A DNA stretch of 64,000 nucleotides from contig NZ_WNXQ01000002.1 of NCBI RefSeq assembly GCF_009789075.1, positions 186,001 to 250,000 on the forward strand, read 5' to 3'. The stretch is from Pseudooceanicola pacificus. Lineage in GTDB: Bacteria; Pseudomonadota; Alphaproteobacteria; Rhodobacterales; Rhodobacteraceae. Positions 1 through 8,882 of the stretch are shown here, piece by piece. The first letter of the stretch is position 1; each line of letters begins with the position of its first letter. Made by a program: the position numbers and the translations under genes. The notes below the pieces were generated by a model. It was given only the letters and a program-made list of their open reading frames with translations. It was not told where the DNA came from and ran no database searches.

Positions 1-1500
1 GCCGGCCAGCGCGATCAGACCCAGCGTAATCCGGTCGCGATCGAGGATATCGGCGCTTTCCTCGGCCTGCTTCACCGCGCGGTCCAGCCGCTCGCCGAAC
101 CGCTTCGCCTCGGACCGGACGATCTCGTGGCTCAGATCGTAATTGTCGGTGGTCCGCGCCACGTCCTCGCGCACCGTCTGGAGCGCGACGGCGACCACCT
201 GACGGGACAGCGCCTCGTCGATCGGCGAAAGCCGGTCGAGCCCGAGCCATGAGATGACCGGCCTGAGCGTGGTCCCCTGCACCACCAGCGTGAAGAGCGT
301 GAAGCCGGTGGCAAGGATGCCGACCACCCGTTGGATCCCGTCCGGCACGCGGAAGCTTTCCGTCACCGCAAGCGCCAGGGCGAGCGTCACCGCCCCCCGC
401 AGCCCGCCCCAGAGGATCGCCACCCGGTAGGGGCGCTCCACCACCGGAGACAGCTTGAGCGTCGACAGGAGCGGCAGGAGCCCGAAAAGGATCACCATGC
501 GCGCCGCGATGGCGGCGACGACCACGACGCCGACCAGTACGAAATCCGTCAGCCTGATCTCTTCGAGCAGCCGGGGGATCAGCAGGGCCGCCAGAATGAA
601 GATCAGTGCCCCGGCCCAATGCGCCAGCACGTCCCAGAGTTCGCGCATCATGGCCCAGCTCTGGGGCGGCAGTCGCCCCGGCGCGGTCAGGTTCAGGGTC
701 AGGCCGGCTGCCACGACCGCGATCACGCCGGAGGCGCCCGCGACCTGCTCGGCCCCGATATAGGCGAGGTAGGGCAGAGCGATCGAGACCGAAAGCTGCG
801 CCAGTTCGAAGCGGCTGAAGAGCGCCATGATCCAGACCGCACATCGGGCGAGCAGCCAGCCGGTGAAGGCGCCCCCGAGGATCAGCCAGGGAAACCGCGC
901 GAGCGCTTCGCCCAGGTCCGGGTCCGGCACGCCCAGCATCACGAAACCCATGAAGAGGCCGAAGAGCGAAATCGCGGCGGCGTCGTTCAGCAGACTCTCG
1001 CCCTCGATGATCCGGGCCAGGCGGCGGGGCGCCGAGATGGAGCGGAAGATCGAGACCACCGCCGAAGGATCGGTGGTCGAGACGATGGCGCCGATCAGCA
1101 GGCAGGCGGTCAGCGGCAGGGCACTGGCCCAGGAAAGCGCATAGCCGACACTGACCGTGGCCACCACCACAGCAACCACCGCCAGCAGCAGGATCGGCAC
1201 CCAATCGTCCAGCATGCGCCCCAGATTCATCCCCAGCGTCGCCTGGAACAGCAGCGTTGGCAGGAACACGTAGAGGAAGACATTGGACCGAATCGGCAGG
1301 CCGAGGATCGCCTCGGCGGCCGGATTGAGGGCATCTGTCAGATCGGTCTGAAGGAAGAAGATCGCCCCGGCCCCGATCAGGATCCCCAGCACGGCGAGGA
1401 TCACGCTGTATGGCAGCCGGAGGCGCGCCGCGAGCGGCTCGGCGGCGCCGATCAGCAGAAAGAGCGACGCAATGATCGTGGTGATAATGACGATGTCCAT
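1..1500 (-). CDS. CPA1-type Na+/H+ antiporter, C-terminus cut by window edge
   Basis: The reverse strand has an open frame of 500 codons from the ATG at 1498-1500 to the left edge, with no stop. The protein is a polytopic inner-membrane exchanger that would swap protons for sodium or potassium and help control pH and salt. It opens with a hydrophobic segment and carries about a dozen more. Family marks are STTDPSAV near residues 141-148, EGESLLNDAAAI near 167-178 with the Asn-Asp pair expected in the CPA1 ion site, and a later GGLRGAVTLALAL stretch. The last visible 70 residues are hydrophilic and helical, like the cytoplasmic tail of NhaP/NhaX proteins. The missing end prevents a subfamily call. 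Confidence 0.85.
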   Translation of the reverse strand, partial: MDIVIITTIIASLFLLIGAAEPLAARLRLPYSVILAVLGILIGAGAIFFLQTDLTDALNPAAEAILGLPIRSNVFLYVFLPTLLFQATLGMNLGRMLDDWVPILLLAVVAVVVATVSVGYALSWASALPLTACLLIGAIVSTTDPSAVVSIFRSISAPRRLARIIEGESLLNDAAAISLFGLFMGFVMLGVPDPDLGEALARFPWLILGGAFTGWLLARCAVWIMALFSRFELAQLSVSIALPYLAYIGAEQVAGASGVIAVVAAGLTLNLTAPGRLPPQSWAMMRELWDVLAHWAGALIFILAALLIPRLLEEIRLTDFVLVGVVVVAAIAARMVILFGLLPLLSTLKLSPVVERPYRVAILWGGLRGAVTLALALAVTESFRVPDGIQRVVGILATGFTLFTLVVQGTTLRPVISWLGLDRLSPIDEALSRQVVAVALQTVREDVARTTDNYDLSHEIVRSEAKRFGERLDRAVKQAEESADILDRDRITLGLIALAG

Positions 1501-1878
1501 ACACCGGAATTACCATGCAGGCGGGGGGACGGAAGGGAGAATTGGTACAGCGACGTCCGGGACCGCCAGAGATCTGCCCGCCGGTCGTTTTTTCGGTGGT
1601 TCGGTCGCGCTCGAGTTCAGCAAAGTCTCGCCGTCGTCACACGATGACCGCTTGTGCCAGCGCGCAACTTTCGCGGTCGGCGGCGGTCAAGGTCCACGTC
1701 TGGGACCGCAGATATCGACGACGGTGCAGACCGGGGCGGGAAGCGGTCGTTAGCCGCACCTCTGATGAAAGTCAGCAGTACGCGGAACGCAAAATCCCTG
1801 AATTTGCGCTCACCATCCGCCGCGGATCGTCACGACGGGCCTTGGCCGCCATCCAATCAGCGCCGGGGGACAGACAGG
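1501..1878. other. intergenic stretch, no gene seen
   Basis: About 380 bases lie between the start of the antiporter and the stop of the ROK regulator, both on the minus strand. It should contain the antiporter promoter. Open frames crossing it have no recognisable protein character, and I see no strong hairpin behind the ROK stop. Confidence 0.5.
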
Positions 1879-3087
1879 TCAGATCCTCAGGTTCGCCGAA
1901 AGGCCGGCATTCGTGTTCAGCAGGAACTGCGAGAAGAACGGGCTGCTCGCCGCGCCGATGCCGCGGGCGTTGTGGCCGATGCTGCCGGCCTCGATGCTGG
2001 GTTCGATCAGCCCGCGCTTGTCCTGGTTCAACAGGTAGCGCCGGGTGCGTTCGACCAGCCGGTCGCGGACATCCGTGGGAAAGGCGCCGTCGATCACGAT
2101 GGCCTCGAAATCGATGACCGAACAGATCGACAGCGAGGCCTTGGCGAGCTCTTGCGCCGTCTGGCCGATCCACGCGTCGACATGGCGGGAAAAGGCGCTC
2201 CAGTCCTGCGGCTGCTGCCAGATCGCCGAGGGGTCCAGCCCGGCCTCGACCAGGCGCGCCTCAAGCAGGTTGATCGACGCGACATCGATCAGCTGTTGCG
2301 CTTCGCCCAGCGGGCCGGTGCTGCGCATGGATCCAAGCGCGCCGGCATTGCCCTGACTGCCCTCGTAGACCGTGCCGTTCAGCACCACGCCGCCCCCGAT
2401 GAACGAGCCGATGAAGAAGTAGGCGTAGTCGCGGTGCTCGATGTGGCGGCCGTACAGCCGTTCGGCCCGGCAGGCCGCCGTCGCATCGTTGACGATGAAG
2501 ACGGGAAGATCGCTGAAGGCGGCGACCTCGGCGGCGAAATCCACATCCCGCCATGAGCGGAATTTCTCGGCAGCGATGCCGACAAGGTCATGCCAGCGCC
2601 ACAGCTCGAACGGGGTGGCGATCCCTATGCCGCAGGCGCGATCCCGCAGGCCTGGCGGTATCTGCTCGATCATGTCGGTCAGCCCGGTGCGCAGGAACCC
2701 GAAGACCGCGTCGGGCATGGGATAATCGTAGCTGGTGCGGGATTGCGCGCGCACGGTTCCGACAAGGTCCAGCAGCACGAGATCCGCGCTGCGGCGGCCG
2801 ATCTTCAACCCGATGGAAAAGGCGCCGTCGGGGTCCAGCTCCATCGGCAGAGAGGGCTTGCCGATCTTGCCGCGCACCGGCTCTCCGCGCCGGACCAGCC
2901 CTTCGGTTTCAAGGGTGCGCAGGATGGTCGAGACGGTCGGTTTGGACAGGCCCGTCTGGCGCGCCAGTTCGGCCGCCGAGACGGCGCCGGCCATCTGCAG
3001 GATCGACAGAAGCAGGCGTTCGTTATGGTCGCGAACCCCGCTCTGGTTCACGCCTGTGCTTGCTGTTCTGATGCGGGTGCCGTCCAT
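1879..3087 (-). CDS. ROK-family transcriptional repressor, probably of the fructose ABC operon
   Basis: This is a cytoplasmic DNA-binding repressor of the ROK family (XylR/NagC/Mlc type), about 402 residues. A winged helix-turn-helix lies near residues 30-65 (AELARQTGLSKPTVSTIL), followed by an actin-like ROK sugar-sensing domain with GGGVVLNGTVYEG. It diverges from the frcBCA-like transport genes, the arrangement in which ROK proteins repress a neighbouring sugar uptake operon. I chose the ATG at 3087. A TTG ten codons upstream at 3117 keeps the frame open but has no Shine-Dalgarno, whereas GAGGAGG lies about 14-20 bases before the ATG, a loose spacing, so the start is uncertain. The inducing sugar is inferred only from the neighbours. 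Confidence 0.85.
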   Translation of the reverse strand: MDGTRIRTASTGVNQSGVRDHNERLLLSILQMAGAVSAAELARQTGLSKPTVSTILRTLETEGLVRRGEPVRGKIGKPSLPMELDPDGAFSIGLKIGRRSADLVLLDLVGTVRAQSRTSYDYPMPDAVFGFLRTGLTDMIEQIPPGLRDRACGIGIATPFELWRWHDLVGIAAEKFRSWRDVDFAAEVAAFSDLPVFIVNDATAACRAERLYGRHIEHRDYAYFFIGSFIGGGVVLNGTVYEGSQGNAGALGSMRSTGPLGEAQQLIDVASINLLEARLVEAGLDPSAIWQQPQDWSAFSRHVDAWIGQTAQELAKASLSICSVIDFEAIVIDGAFPTDVRDRLVERTRRYLLNQDKRGLIEPSIEAGSIGHNARGIGAASSPFFSQFLLNTNAGLSANLRI

Positions 3088-3138
3088 GCGCTGAACCGTA
3101 GTGACCTCCTCTGACAAAGCAAAGATAGATCAGGATGG

Positions 3139-3163
3139 TTAGTAAGTAAAGTTTCCAAACTAA
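3139..3163. promoter_or_regulatory. imperfect palindrome, probable ROK operator
   Basis: The 25-base element starts TTAGT and ends ACTAA around a central G, with 9 of 12 base pairs symmetric (AAA opposite TTT nearest the centre). ROK operators such as those of XylR and NagC are of this TTAG...CTAA type. It lies between the divergent ROK gene and the binding-protein gene and directly abuts a perfect -35 hexamer TTGACA (3164-3169) reading toward the transport genes, so bound repressor would block that promoter. No convincing -10 at 17 bases is visible. Confidence 0.6.
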
Positions 3164-3283
3164 TTGACAGCTGCCTCAGAATCGTATTGGTTCGGGGCAG
3201 GTCGCGCCGCTCTATGCCGTGGCGGACCGGGATCGGGAGGGATCCTGAACCGCAATGGAATTCGCTTTCAAAGGGAGGAACGC

Positions 3284-4294
3284 ATGAAGACCCTTACCAC
3301 CACCGCGGCCCTGGCCGTGACCCTGTATGCCGGGGCCGCCTATGCCGAGATCAACGCCTGTCTGATCACCAAGACCGACACCAACCCCTTCTTCGTCAAG
3401 ATGAAGGAGGGCGCCACCCAGGCGGCCGAGGCCAAGGGCATCAACCTGTCGACCTTTGCCGGCAAGTATGACGGCGACGTCGAGACCCAGGTTGCCGCAG
3501 TCGAAACCTGCATCGCCTCTGGCGCCAAGGGCATCCTGATCACGCCGACCGACAGCCGCGCGCTTGTCCCGTCGATCACTCAGGCGCGCGACGCCGGGGC
3601 CATCGTCATCGCGCTCGACACCCAGTTCGAACCCGCCGACGCCGCGGATGCGACCTTTGCCACCGACAACTTCAAGGCCGGTGAACTGATCGGGGAATGG
3701 GCGCGGGCCAAGATGGGCGCGGACGCGGCAAACGCCAAGATCGCACTGCTTGATCTGAGCGCATCGGAAGTGTCGGTCGATTACCAGCGCGACAACGGCT
3801 TCCTGCAGGGGTTCGGCATCGACATCAAGGATCCGACCGATATCGGCGACGAGGACGATCCGCGCATCGTGGGCAACGATGTGACCAACGGCTCCTCGGA
3901 TGGCGGCCGCACGGCGATGGAGAACCTGCTGCAGGTCGATCCCGACATCAACCTCGTCTACACGATCAACGAACCGGCGGCGGCTGGCGCTTATGAGGCG
4001 CTCAAATCCTTCGGCAAGGACCAAGGTGTCACCATCGTTTCGGTCGATGGCGGCTGCCCGGGCATTCAGGATGTGGCCGCGGGCGTGATCGGCGCGACCT
4101 CGATGCAGTTCCCGCTGCTGATGGCGTCCAAAGGCATCGAAGCCATCGCGCAATTCGCCGAAACCGGCGAGAAGCCGAAGAACACCGAAGGGCTGGATTT
4201 CTACAATACCGGTGTCGAGCTTGTCACCGATCAGCCGGTCGAGGGCGTGCCGTCGATTTCGTCGGAAGAAGCCATGGCCAAGTGCTGGGGCTGA
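3284..4294 (+). CDS. frcB: sugar ABC transporter periplasmic binding protein (FrcB-like)
   Basis: This 336-residue protein is the periplasmic receptor of a ribose/fructose-class importer. Residues 1-20 form a clear signal peptide ending AYA before the mature EINACLITK. The mature part is a Peripla_BP_4 fold: the first strand is followed by TNPFF, and later segments read [18 protein letters not shown], and [13 protein letters not shown] near the ligand site. The ATG at 3284 follows AGGGAGGA by about five bases; an upstream in-frame ATG at 3164 would bury the signal peptide. It is the first gene of a binding protein–permease–ATPase operon, the order of Sinorhizobium frcBCA. Fructose as ligand is inferred from family resemblance and gene order. 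Confidence 0.85.
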   Translation: MKTLTTTAALAVTLYAGAAYAEINACLITKTDTNPFFVKMKEGATQAAEAKGINLSTFAGKYDGDVETQVAAVETCIASGAKGILITPTDSRALVPSITQARDAGAIVIALDTQFEPADAADATFATDNFKAGELIGEWARAKMGADAANAKIALLDLSASEVSVDYQRDNGFLQGFGIDIKDPTDIGDEDDPRIVGNDVTNGSSDGGRTAMENLLQVDPDINLVYTINEPAAAGAYEALKSFGKDQGVTIVSVDGGCPGIQDVAAGVIGATSMQFPLLMASKGIEAIAQFAETGEKPKNTEGLDFYNTGVELVTDQPVEGVPSISSEEAMAKCWG

Positions 4295-4412
4295 GTGCAG
4301 CCGACCTGCGGGGCAGGGCGCCTGACCGGCGCCCTGCCGCCTTACGAGGCCCCCGGCAGGTCTTTGAAACCATTTGACGCGGCGGCCGGACGTGCCGTCA
4401 TGGGAGAGAGGC

Positions 4413-5495
4413 ATGTCAGACCAAACCATGCCGCCCCGCAAGGGGCAGGATTATGAACAGGTTCTCGACGGCAGCGCCACCGAAGTCGCCGCCTTCGAAC
4501 GCCGCAACGAAACCGTGCTGAAACGCATTCAGCACATTCTGCACAACAACCCGACGCTTGTGCCGGTGGTGGTCCTGCTGATCAGCCTTCTGGTCTTTGG
4601 CCTGATCGCGGGCGGGCGGTTCTTTTCCGCCTTCAATCTCAGCCTGATCCTGCAACAGGTGTCGATCATCGGCATCCTTGCCGCCGCGCAGTCGCTGATC
4701 ATCCTGACCGCGGGCATCGACCTGTCGGTCGCGGCGATCATGGTCCTGATGTCGGTCATCATGGGCAATCTGGCGGTCTTTGCCGGGGTGCCGACGTTTT
4801 TCGCGATCCTCGCGGGCCTGGCCGGCGGCGTGGGCGCGGGGCTGATGAACGGCTGGTTCATCACCAAGGTCAGGCTGCCGCCCTTCATCACCACGCTGGG
4901 CACCTGGTCGATCTTCTACGCCCTGCTGCTCTGGCTTTCGGGCGCGCAATCCATCCGCGGCCAGGATATCGACACCAACGCGCCGTTCCTGAAATTCTTT
5001 GGCCAGTCCTTCGACATCGCCGGGGCGCGCATCACGCTCAGCTCGATCCTGATGATCGTCATCTTTGTCGTGCTCTGGTACATGCTGAACAAGACCGCCT
5101 GGGGCCGTCACGTCTATGCCATCGGCGACGACAAGGAAGCCGCGGACATGTCGGGCATCCGCACCGACCGCACGCTGCTGTCGGTCTACGGGGTGGCCGG
5201 TTTTGTCTGCGCGCTGGCGGGCTGGGCCTCCATCGGCCGGGTCGGTTCGATTTCGCCGCAATCCTTCTACGAGGGCAACCTGGATTCGATCACCGCCGTC
5301 GTGATCGGGGGCATCTCGCTCTTCGGCGGGCGCGGCTCCATCCTGGGCGCGCTGTTCGGCGCGCTGATCGTGGGCGTGTTCCGCTCTGGCCTGCGCCTGT
5401 CGGGTGTGGACGTGCTGTGGCAGGTCTTTGCCATCGGCTGGCTCATCATCATCGCGGTCGCCATCGACCAATGGATCAGAAGGATTTCGGCATAA
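4413..5495 (+). CDS. frcC: sugar ABC transporter permease (FrcC-like)
   Basis: This inner-membrane permease of about 360 residues belongs to the ribose/AraH-like BPD_transp_2 class. A hydrophilic N-terminal tail of about 45 residues precedes roughly eight to ten hydrophobic helices. The family loops ILTAGIDLSVAAIM and AVVIGGISLFGGRGS are present. The start at 4413 follows GGGAGAG; the longer frame from 4374 lacks a ribosome site. The stop overlaps the ATPase start by one base (TAATG), so translation is coupled. It would carry the sugar delivered by the upstream binding protein through the membrane. Confidence 0.85.
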   Translation: MSDQTMPPRKGQDYEQVLDGSATEVAAFERRNETVLKRIQHILHNNPTLVPVVVLLISLLVFGLIAGGRFFSAFNLSLILQQVSIIGILAAAQSLIILTAGIDLSVAAIMVLMSVIMGNLAVFAGVPTFFAILAGLAGGVGAGLMNGWFITKVRLPPFITTLGTWSIFYALLLWLSGAQSIRGQDIDTNAPFLKFFGQSFDIAGARITLSSILMIVIFVVLWYMLNKTAWGRHVYAIGDDKEAADMSGIRTDRTLLSVYGVAGFVCALAGWASIGRVGSISPQSFYEGNLDSITAVVIGGISLFGGRGSILGALFGALIVGVFRSGLRLSGVDVLWQVFAIGWLIIIAVAIDQWIRRISA

Positions 5496-6271
5496 TGTCC
5501 ACGCCTGTTGTTCAAGCCCGCGGTATCGTGAAGCGCTATGGCCACGTCACCGCGATCGACCATTCCGATTTCGAACTGCGCGCGGGCGAGGTCCTCGCCG
5601 TGATCGGCGACAACGGGGCCGGCAAGTCCTCGATCGTCAAGACGATCTGTGGCGCCACCATCCCCGACGAGGGCGAGCTGCTCATCGAGGGCAAGCCGGT
5701 GAAGTTCAGCTCGCCGATGCAGGCGCGGGAGATGGGGATCGAGATCGTCTATCAGAACCTCGCGCTGTCTCCGGCCCTGTCCATCGCCGACAACATGTTC
5801 ACCGGCCGCGAAATCCGCAAGCAGGGCTGGCAGGGCAAGTATCTGCGGATGCTGGACAAGCCGGCGATGGAGAAGTTCGCCCGCGACAAGCTGACCGAAC
5901 TGGGGCTGATGACCGTGCAGTCGATCAAGCAGCCGGTCGAGACCCTGTCGGGCGGCCAGCGCCAGGGCGTCGCCGTCGCCCGCGCCGCGGCCTTTGCCAC
6001 CAAGTTCATCATCATGGATGAGCCGACCGCCGCCCTGGGTGTCAAGGAAAGCCGCAAGGTGCTGGAGCTGATCCAGGATGTGCGGGCCCGCGGGATCCCG
6101 ATCATCCTGATCAGCCACAACATGCCCCATGTGTTCGAGGTTGCCGACCGCATCCACGTGCATCGCCTGGGCAGGCGGCTCTGCACGATCGACCCCAAGG
6201 ACTACACCATGTCCGATGCGGTCGCCTTCATGACGGGTGCCAAGGAACCCCCCGCCAAGGACGCCGCCTGA
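5495..6271 (+). CDS. frcA: sugar ABC transporter ATP-binding protein (FrcA-like)
   Basis: This single-domain ABC ATPase of 258 residues powers the adjacent permease. Visible motifs in order are Walker A GDNGAGKS (about residues 36-43), the signature LSGGQRQGV (about 150-158), Walker B FIIMDEPTAALG, and the H-loop LISHNMPHVFEV. Unlike RbsA-type ATPases it has only one nucleotide-binding domain, which is typical of FrcA. It is the last gene of the operon. Sinorhizobium frc operons carry a kinase gene frcK next; here a strong hairpin follows within 25 bases and no kinase is seen. Confidence 0.87.
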   Translation: MSTPVVQARGIVKRYGHVTAIDHSDFELRAGEVLAVIGDNGAGKSSIVKTICGATIPDEGELLIEGKPVKFSSPMQAREMGIEIVYQNLALSPALSIADNMFTGREIRKQGWQGKYLRMLDKPAMEKFARDKLTELGLMTVQSIKQPVETLSGGQRQGVAVARAAAFATKFIIMDEPTAALGVKESRKVLELIQDVRARGIPIILISHNMPHVFEVADRIHVHRLGRRLCTIDPKDYTMSDAVAFMTGAKEPPAKDAA

Positions 6272-6293
6272 CCGCGCCCGACAAAAGAGCCGA

Positions 6294-6323
6294 GGCGCTG
6301 CCGGATGAACCTCCGGCAGCGCC
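6294..6323 (+). terminator. strong hairpin after frcA
   Basis: A perfect 12-bp inverted repeat (GGCGCTGCCGGA, six-base loop, TCCGGCAGCGCC) starts 22 bases after the frcA stop. There is no long T run after it, as is common in GC-rich alphaproteobacteria. It closes the transport operon. Confidence 0.75.
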
Positions 6324-6788
6324 CTGTGCATGCCGGGGCAAGCGGACCGCGATGGCCTGCCGCAGGTGCCCGGGAGGCCGGCGCAGTCCGATGGTCTGGC
6401 CGACGCAATGACGGCCACCGGACGGGCCGTGGCGCTGATCTGCTGTCCTGCAACGTCCTCGATTTTGGGTCTCGCTGTTTTCCACCTGAGGAGACAGACA
6501 AGGAAGGCAGACCCTTCACAGCGACGTGCCGGATCCATCGGCCCGCGCCTGAGGGATCAACGATCAGACACTTCGCCGCCGCCATGATCGCCGGAACCAG
6601 GCGAGAGGACCGGAGTCCCCGTCAGCCGACCGGTGCCGTAGCCCAAGCCTCGGTTCATCAGACGGAATGATCGGCGCCGGGCAAAACCGAAATCGGGCCA
6701 TCTGGATCGAAATCAGGCGCAGGGGGCGCAAGTTCTGAACCTCGGAGGTTTGAACAGCCCCGGATGCCAATCAACAGAAGTGGTGAAA
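6324..6788. other. intergenic stretch, no gene seen
   Basis: About 465 bases separate the frcA hairpin from the 3' end of tRNA-Ser on the opposite strand. Frames crossing it are arginine- and proline-rich noise without a ribosome site. No trace of an frcK-like kinase was recognised. Confidence 0.5.
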
Positions 6789-6878
6789 TGGCGGAGACGA
6801 TGGGATTCGAACCCACGAGACGGTTTCCCGTCTACTCCCTTAGCAGGGGAGCGCCTTCGACCACTCGGCCACGTCTCC
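6789..6878 (-). tRNA. tRNA-Ser(GCT)
   Basis: Read on the minus strand, the 5' GGAGACG pairs with CGTCTCC at the 3' end, followed by G and an encoded CCA. The anticodon stem CTCCC/GGGAG holds a loop with anticodon GCT. A long variable arm (GACGGG...CCGTC) and the T-loop GTTCGAATC make it a class II serine tRNA of 90 nt including CCA. A possible promoter upstream reads TTGTAT, 18 bases, TATACC. Confidence 0.96.
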
Positions 6879-7424
6879 GCCGCCGGGTATAGCTGTGCAA
6901 GCACAGGGGATACAAGGCAAAATTGCCGCGTCCCGACAATCTGGCGCAAAGGGTTCAAACCCTTGAAAACGCGGGCCAACGGGCCGATTGACGCCCCGAA
7001 CGGGTGGCTGTGGGCCGTCGAAATCGGATCCCGCCCGACTGGGCAGGGTGTCGAAACCGAACCGCAGGCCGACAGGGCGGGGGTGCAAACCGCCTTGCAG
7101 GGCCTTGGTGGCAGCCTCAGGCGGGGCGGGCAGGGGGGCGCCTTCTGCCGCGATGCAGCAGCGGACCCTTGACTTTCCGCCGGCGAAGGCGCACTTGCCC
7201 CAAGACGCTGTGCTGCCGCGTGAGCACGCAGGGCCCGCAAGGGGCCATCAGCGCACCGCAGACCAGTTCCCCATCACGCAGGGTTCCTGACGCGCCGGCC
7301 GGATGCCGCGGGATGAGCCCGCAGGTGCCCAAGGCCGCGCCGACCCTCTTGGCCGCACCGGTTGCGGCATCACAACGGCCGTGCCCGTGCCCTGCGGGGC
7401 TGCGCGGTCCGCAAAGGATACGAT
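6879..7424. other. intergenic stretch upstream of the helicase
   Basis: Roughly 545 bases between the tRNA-Ser 5' end and the helicase start hold the tRNA promoter on the minus strand and, presumably, a long leader for the helicase on the plus strand. Cold-inducible DEAD-box helicase genes often have long regulated leaders. I see no gene or convincing riboswitch here. Confidence 0.4.
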
Positions 7425-8702
7425 TTGTTCGATTTCGAAATGCTCGGCCTCGCGCCGGCACTGAATACCTCCCTGAAACGCATCGGCTTTACCGAGCCGA
7501 CCCCGATCCAGAACCAGGCCATTCCCCTGGCGCTGGAAGGGCACGACATCCTGGGCCTGGCCCAGACCGGCACCGGCAAGACGCTGGCATTCGGCCTGCC
7601 GCTGGCCGATCACCTGATCGCCCAGTCCACGCCGCCCGAACCCAAGGCACCGCGCGCCCTGATCCTGGCCCCGACGCGCGAGCTGGTGAACCAGATCGCC
7701 GACAGCCTGCGCGCGCTGACCGAAGGCACGCGCCTGCGCGTTGTCACCGTGGTGGGCGGGCAGTCCATCGGCCGCCAGATCGCGCAGCTGGCCAAGCGCA
7801 CCGACATCCTGGTGGCGACGCCGGGCCGGCTGATCGACCTGATGGACCGCCGCTCGGTCGACCTCGGCTCGGTCAAGCACCTGGTGCTGGACGAGGCGGA
7901 CCAGATGCTCGACCTCGGCTTCATCCACGCGCTGCGCAAGATCGCGCCCAAGCTGGGCACGCCGCGCCAGACGATGCTGTTCTCGGCCACCATGCCGAAA
8001 CAGATGGAAGAGCTGTCGCGCACCTATCTGGACAACCCCCGGCGCATCCAGGTCACGCCTCCGGGCAAGGCGGCGGACAAGGTCACCCAGACCGTCCAGT
8101 TCGTGCCCAAGGCGCAGAAACCGGCCGCCCTGCGCGAGCTGTTGTCCAAGGACCGCGAGGCGCTGACGCTGGTCTTTGCCCGTACCAAGCACGGCGCGGA
8201 AAAGCTGATGAAGGGCCTTGTGGCCGACGGGTTCAACGCGGCCTCGATCCACGGCAACAAGAGCCAGGGCCAGCGGGACCGGGCGATCAAGGGCTTTCGC
8301 GACGGCGAGATCAAGGTGCTGGTGGCCACAGATGTGGCGGCGCGCGGCATCGACATCCCGGGTGTGGCCTATGTGGTGAACTTCGACCTGCCCGAGGTGC
8401 CCGAGAACTATGTCCACCGGATCGGGCGCACCGCCCGCGCCGGGCGCGAGGGCGAGGCGATCGCCTTCTGCTCGTCCGACGAGACGGACATGCTGCGCCG
8501 CATCCAGAAGCTGATGAAGATCGAGATTCCCGTCATCGGCGGCGGCAGCCTGCCGGCCGAGAGCGAAGGCAGCGGCGGGGCAGGGCGCGGCAGGCCCGGC
8601 GGCCAGCGTCGTGGCGGGGGCGGACGTCCCGGCTCGGCCAAGCCCGCGGGTCAGGGGCAGGCCAAGCGGCGCCGCCCGCGCCGCCGGTCCGCAGCCGCCT
8701 GA
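7425..8702 (+). CDS. rhlE: DEAD-box RNA helicase, RhlE type
   Basis: This ATP-dependent RNA helicase (about 425 residues) remodels RNA in ribosome assembly or decay. Motifs in order: Q motif FTEPTPIQNQAIP, motif I AQTGTGKT, Ia PTRELVNQIA, motif II DEAD (VLDEADQMLDLGF), motif III SAT (FSATMPKQM), and motif VI HRIGRTARAGREG. The last about 50 residues are Gly/Arg/Lys-rich (RGRPGGQRRGGGGRPG), a basic RNA-binding tail typical of RhlE. I place the start at the TTG at 7425, seven bases after AAAGGA, giving the usual N-terminus FDFEMLGL; the next ATG is at 7440. A hairpin terminator follows. Confidence 0.9.
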   Translation: MFDFEMLGLAPALNTSLKRIGFTEPTPIQNQAIPLALEGHDILGLAQTGTGKTLAFGLPLADHLIAQSTPPEPKAPRALILAPTRELVNQIADSLRALTEGTRLRVVTVVGGQSIGRQIAQLAKRTDILVATPGRLIDLMDRRSVDLGSVKHLVLDEADQMLDLGFIHALRKIAPKLGTPRQTMLFSATMPKQMEELSRTYLDNPRRIQVTPPGKAADKVTQTVQFVPKAQKPAALRELLSKDREALTLVFARTKHGAEKLMKGLVADGFNAASIHGNKSQGQRDRAIKGFRDGEIKVLVATDVAARGIDIPGVAYVVNFDLPEVPENYVHRIGRTARAGREGEAIAFCSSDETDMLRRIQKLMKIEIPVIGGGSLPAESEGSGGAGRGRPGGQRRGGGGRPGSAKPAGQGQAKRRRPRRRSAAA

Positions 8703-8719
8703 CCCGGGCCAGGAATAGG

Positions 8720-8747
8720 CGCGCCGCAGTCATCCTGCGGCGCGTTT
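8720..8747 (+). terminator. rho-independent-like terminator after rhlE
   Basis: A perfect 10-bp stem (CGCGCCGCAG, loop TCATC, CTGCGGCGCG) is followed by TTTG, 18 bases after the helicase stop. Confidence 0.8.
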
Positions 8748-8882
8748 GCATATGCGGGGGGCGCGGTGCGGCTGGCATCGTCCGTCAACGCATCGAAACC
8801 CCGAAGCCGCGGGCAGAGTGGGCCGGGCGAGACCTGGCGCCGCCTGACGCTGCGCCCGCCCTGAGCCGACGGGGCGATACCG

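Noticed and set aside
6750..7172. Plus-strand frame reading through tRNA-Ser
   Set aside because: WDSNPRDGF is the reverse translation of a tRNA, so the frame is an artefact.
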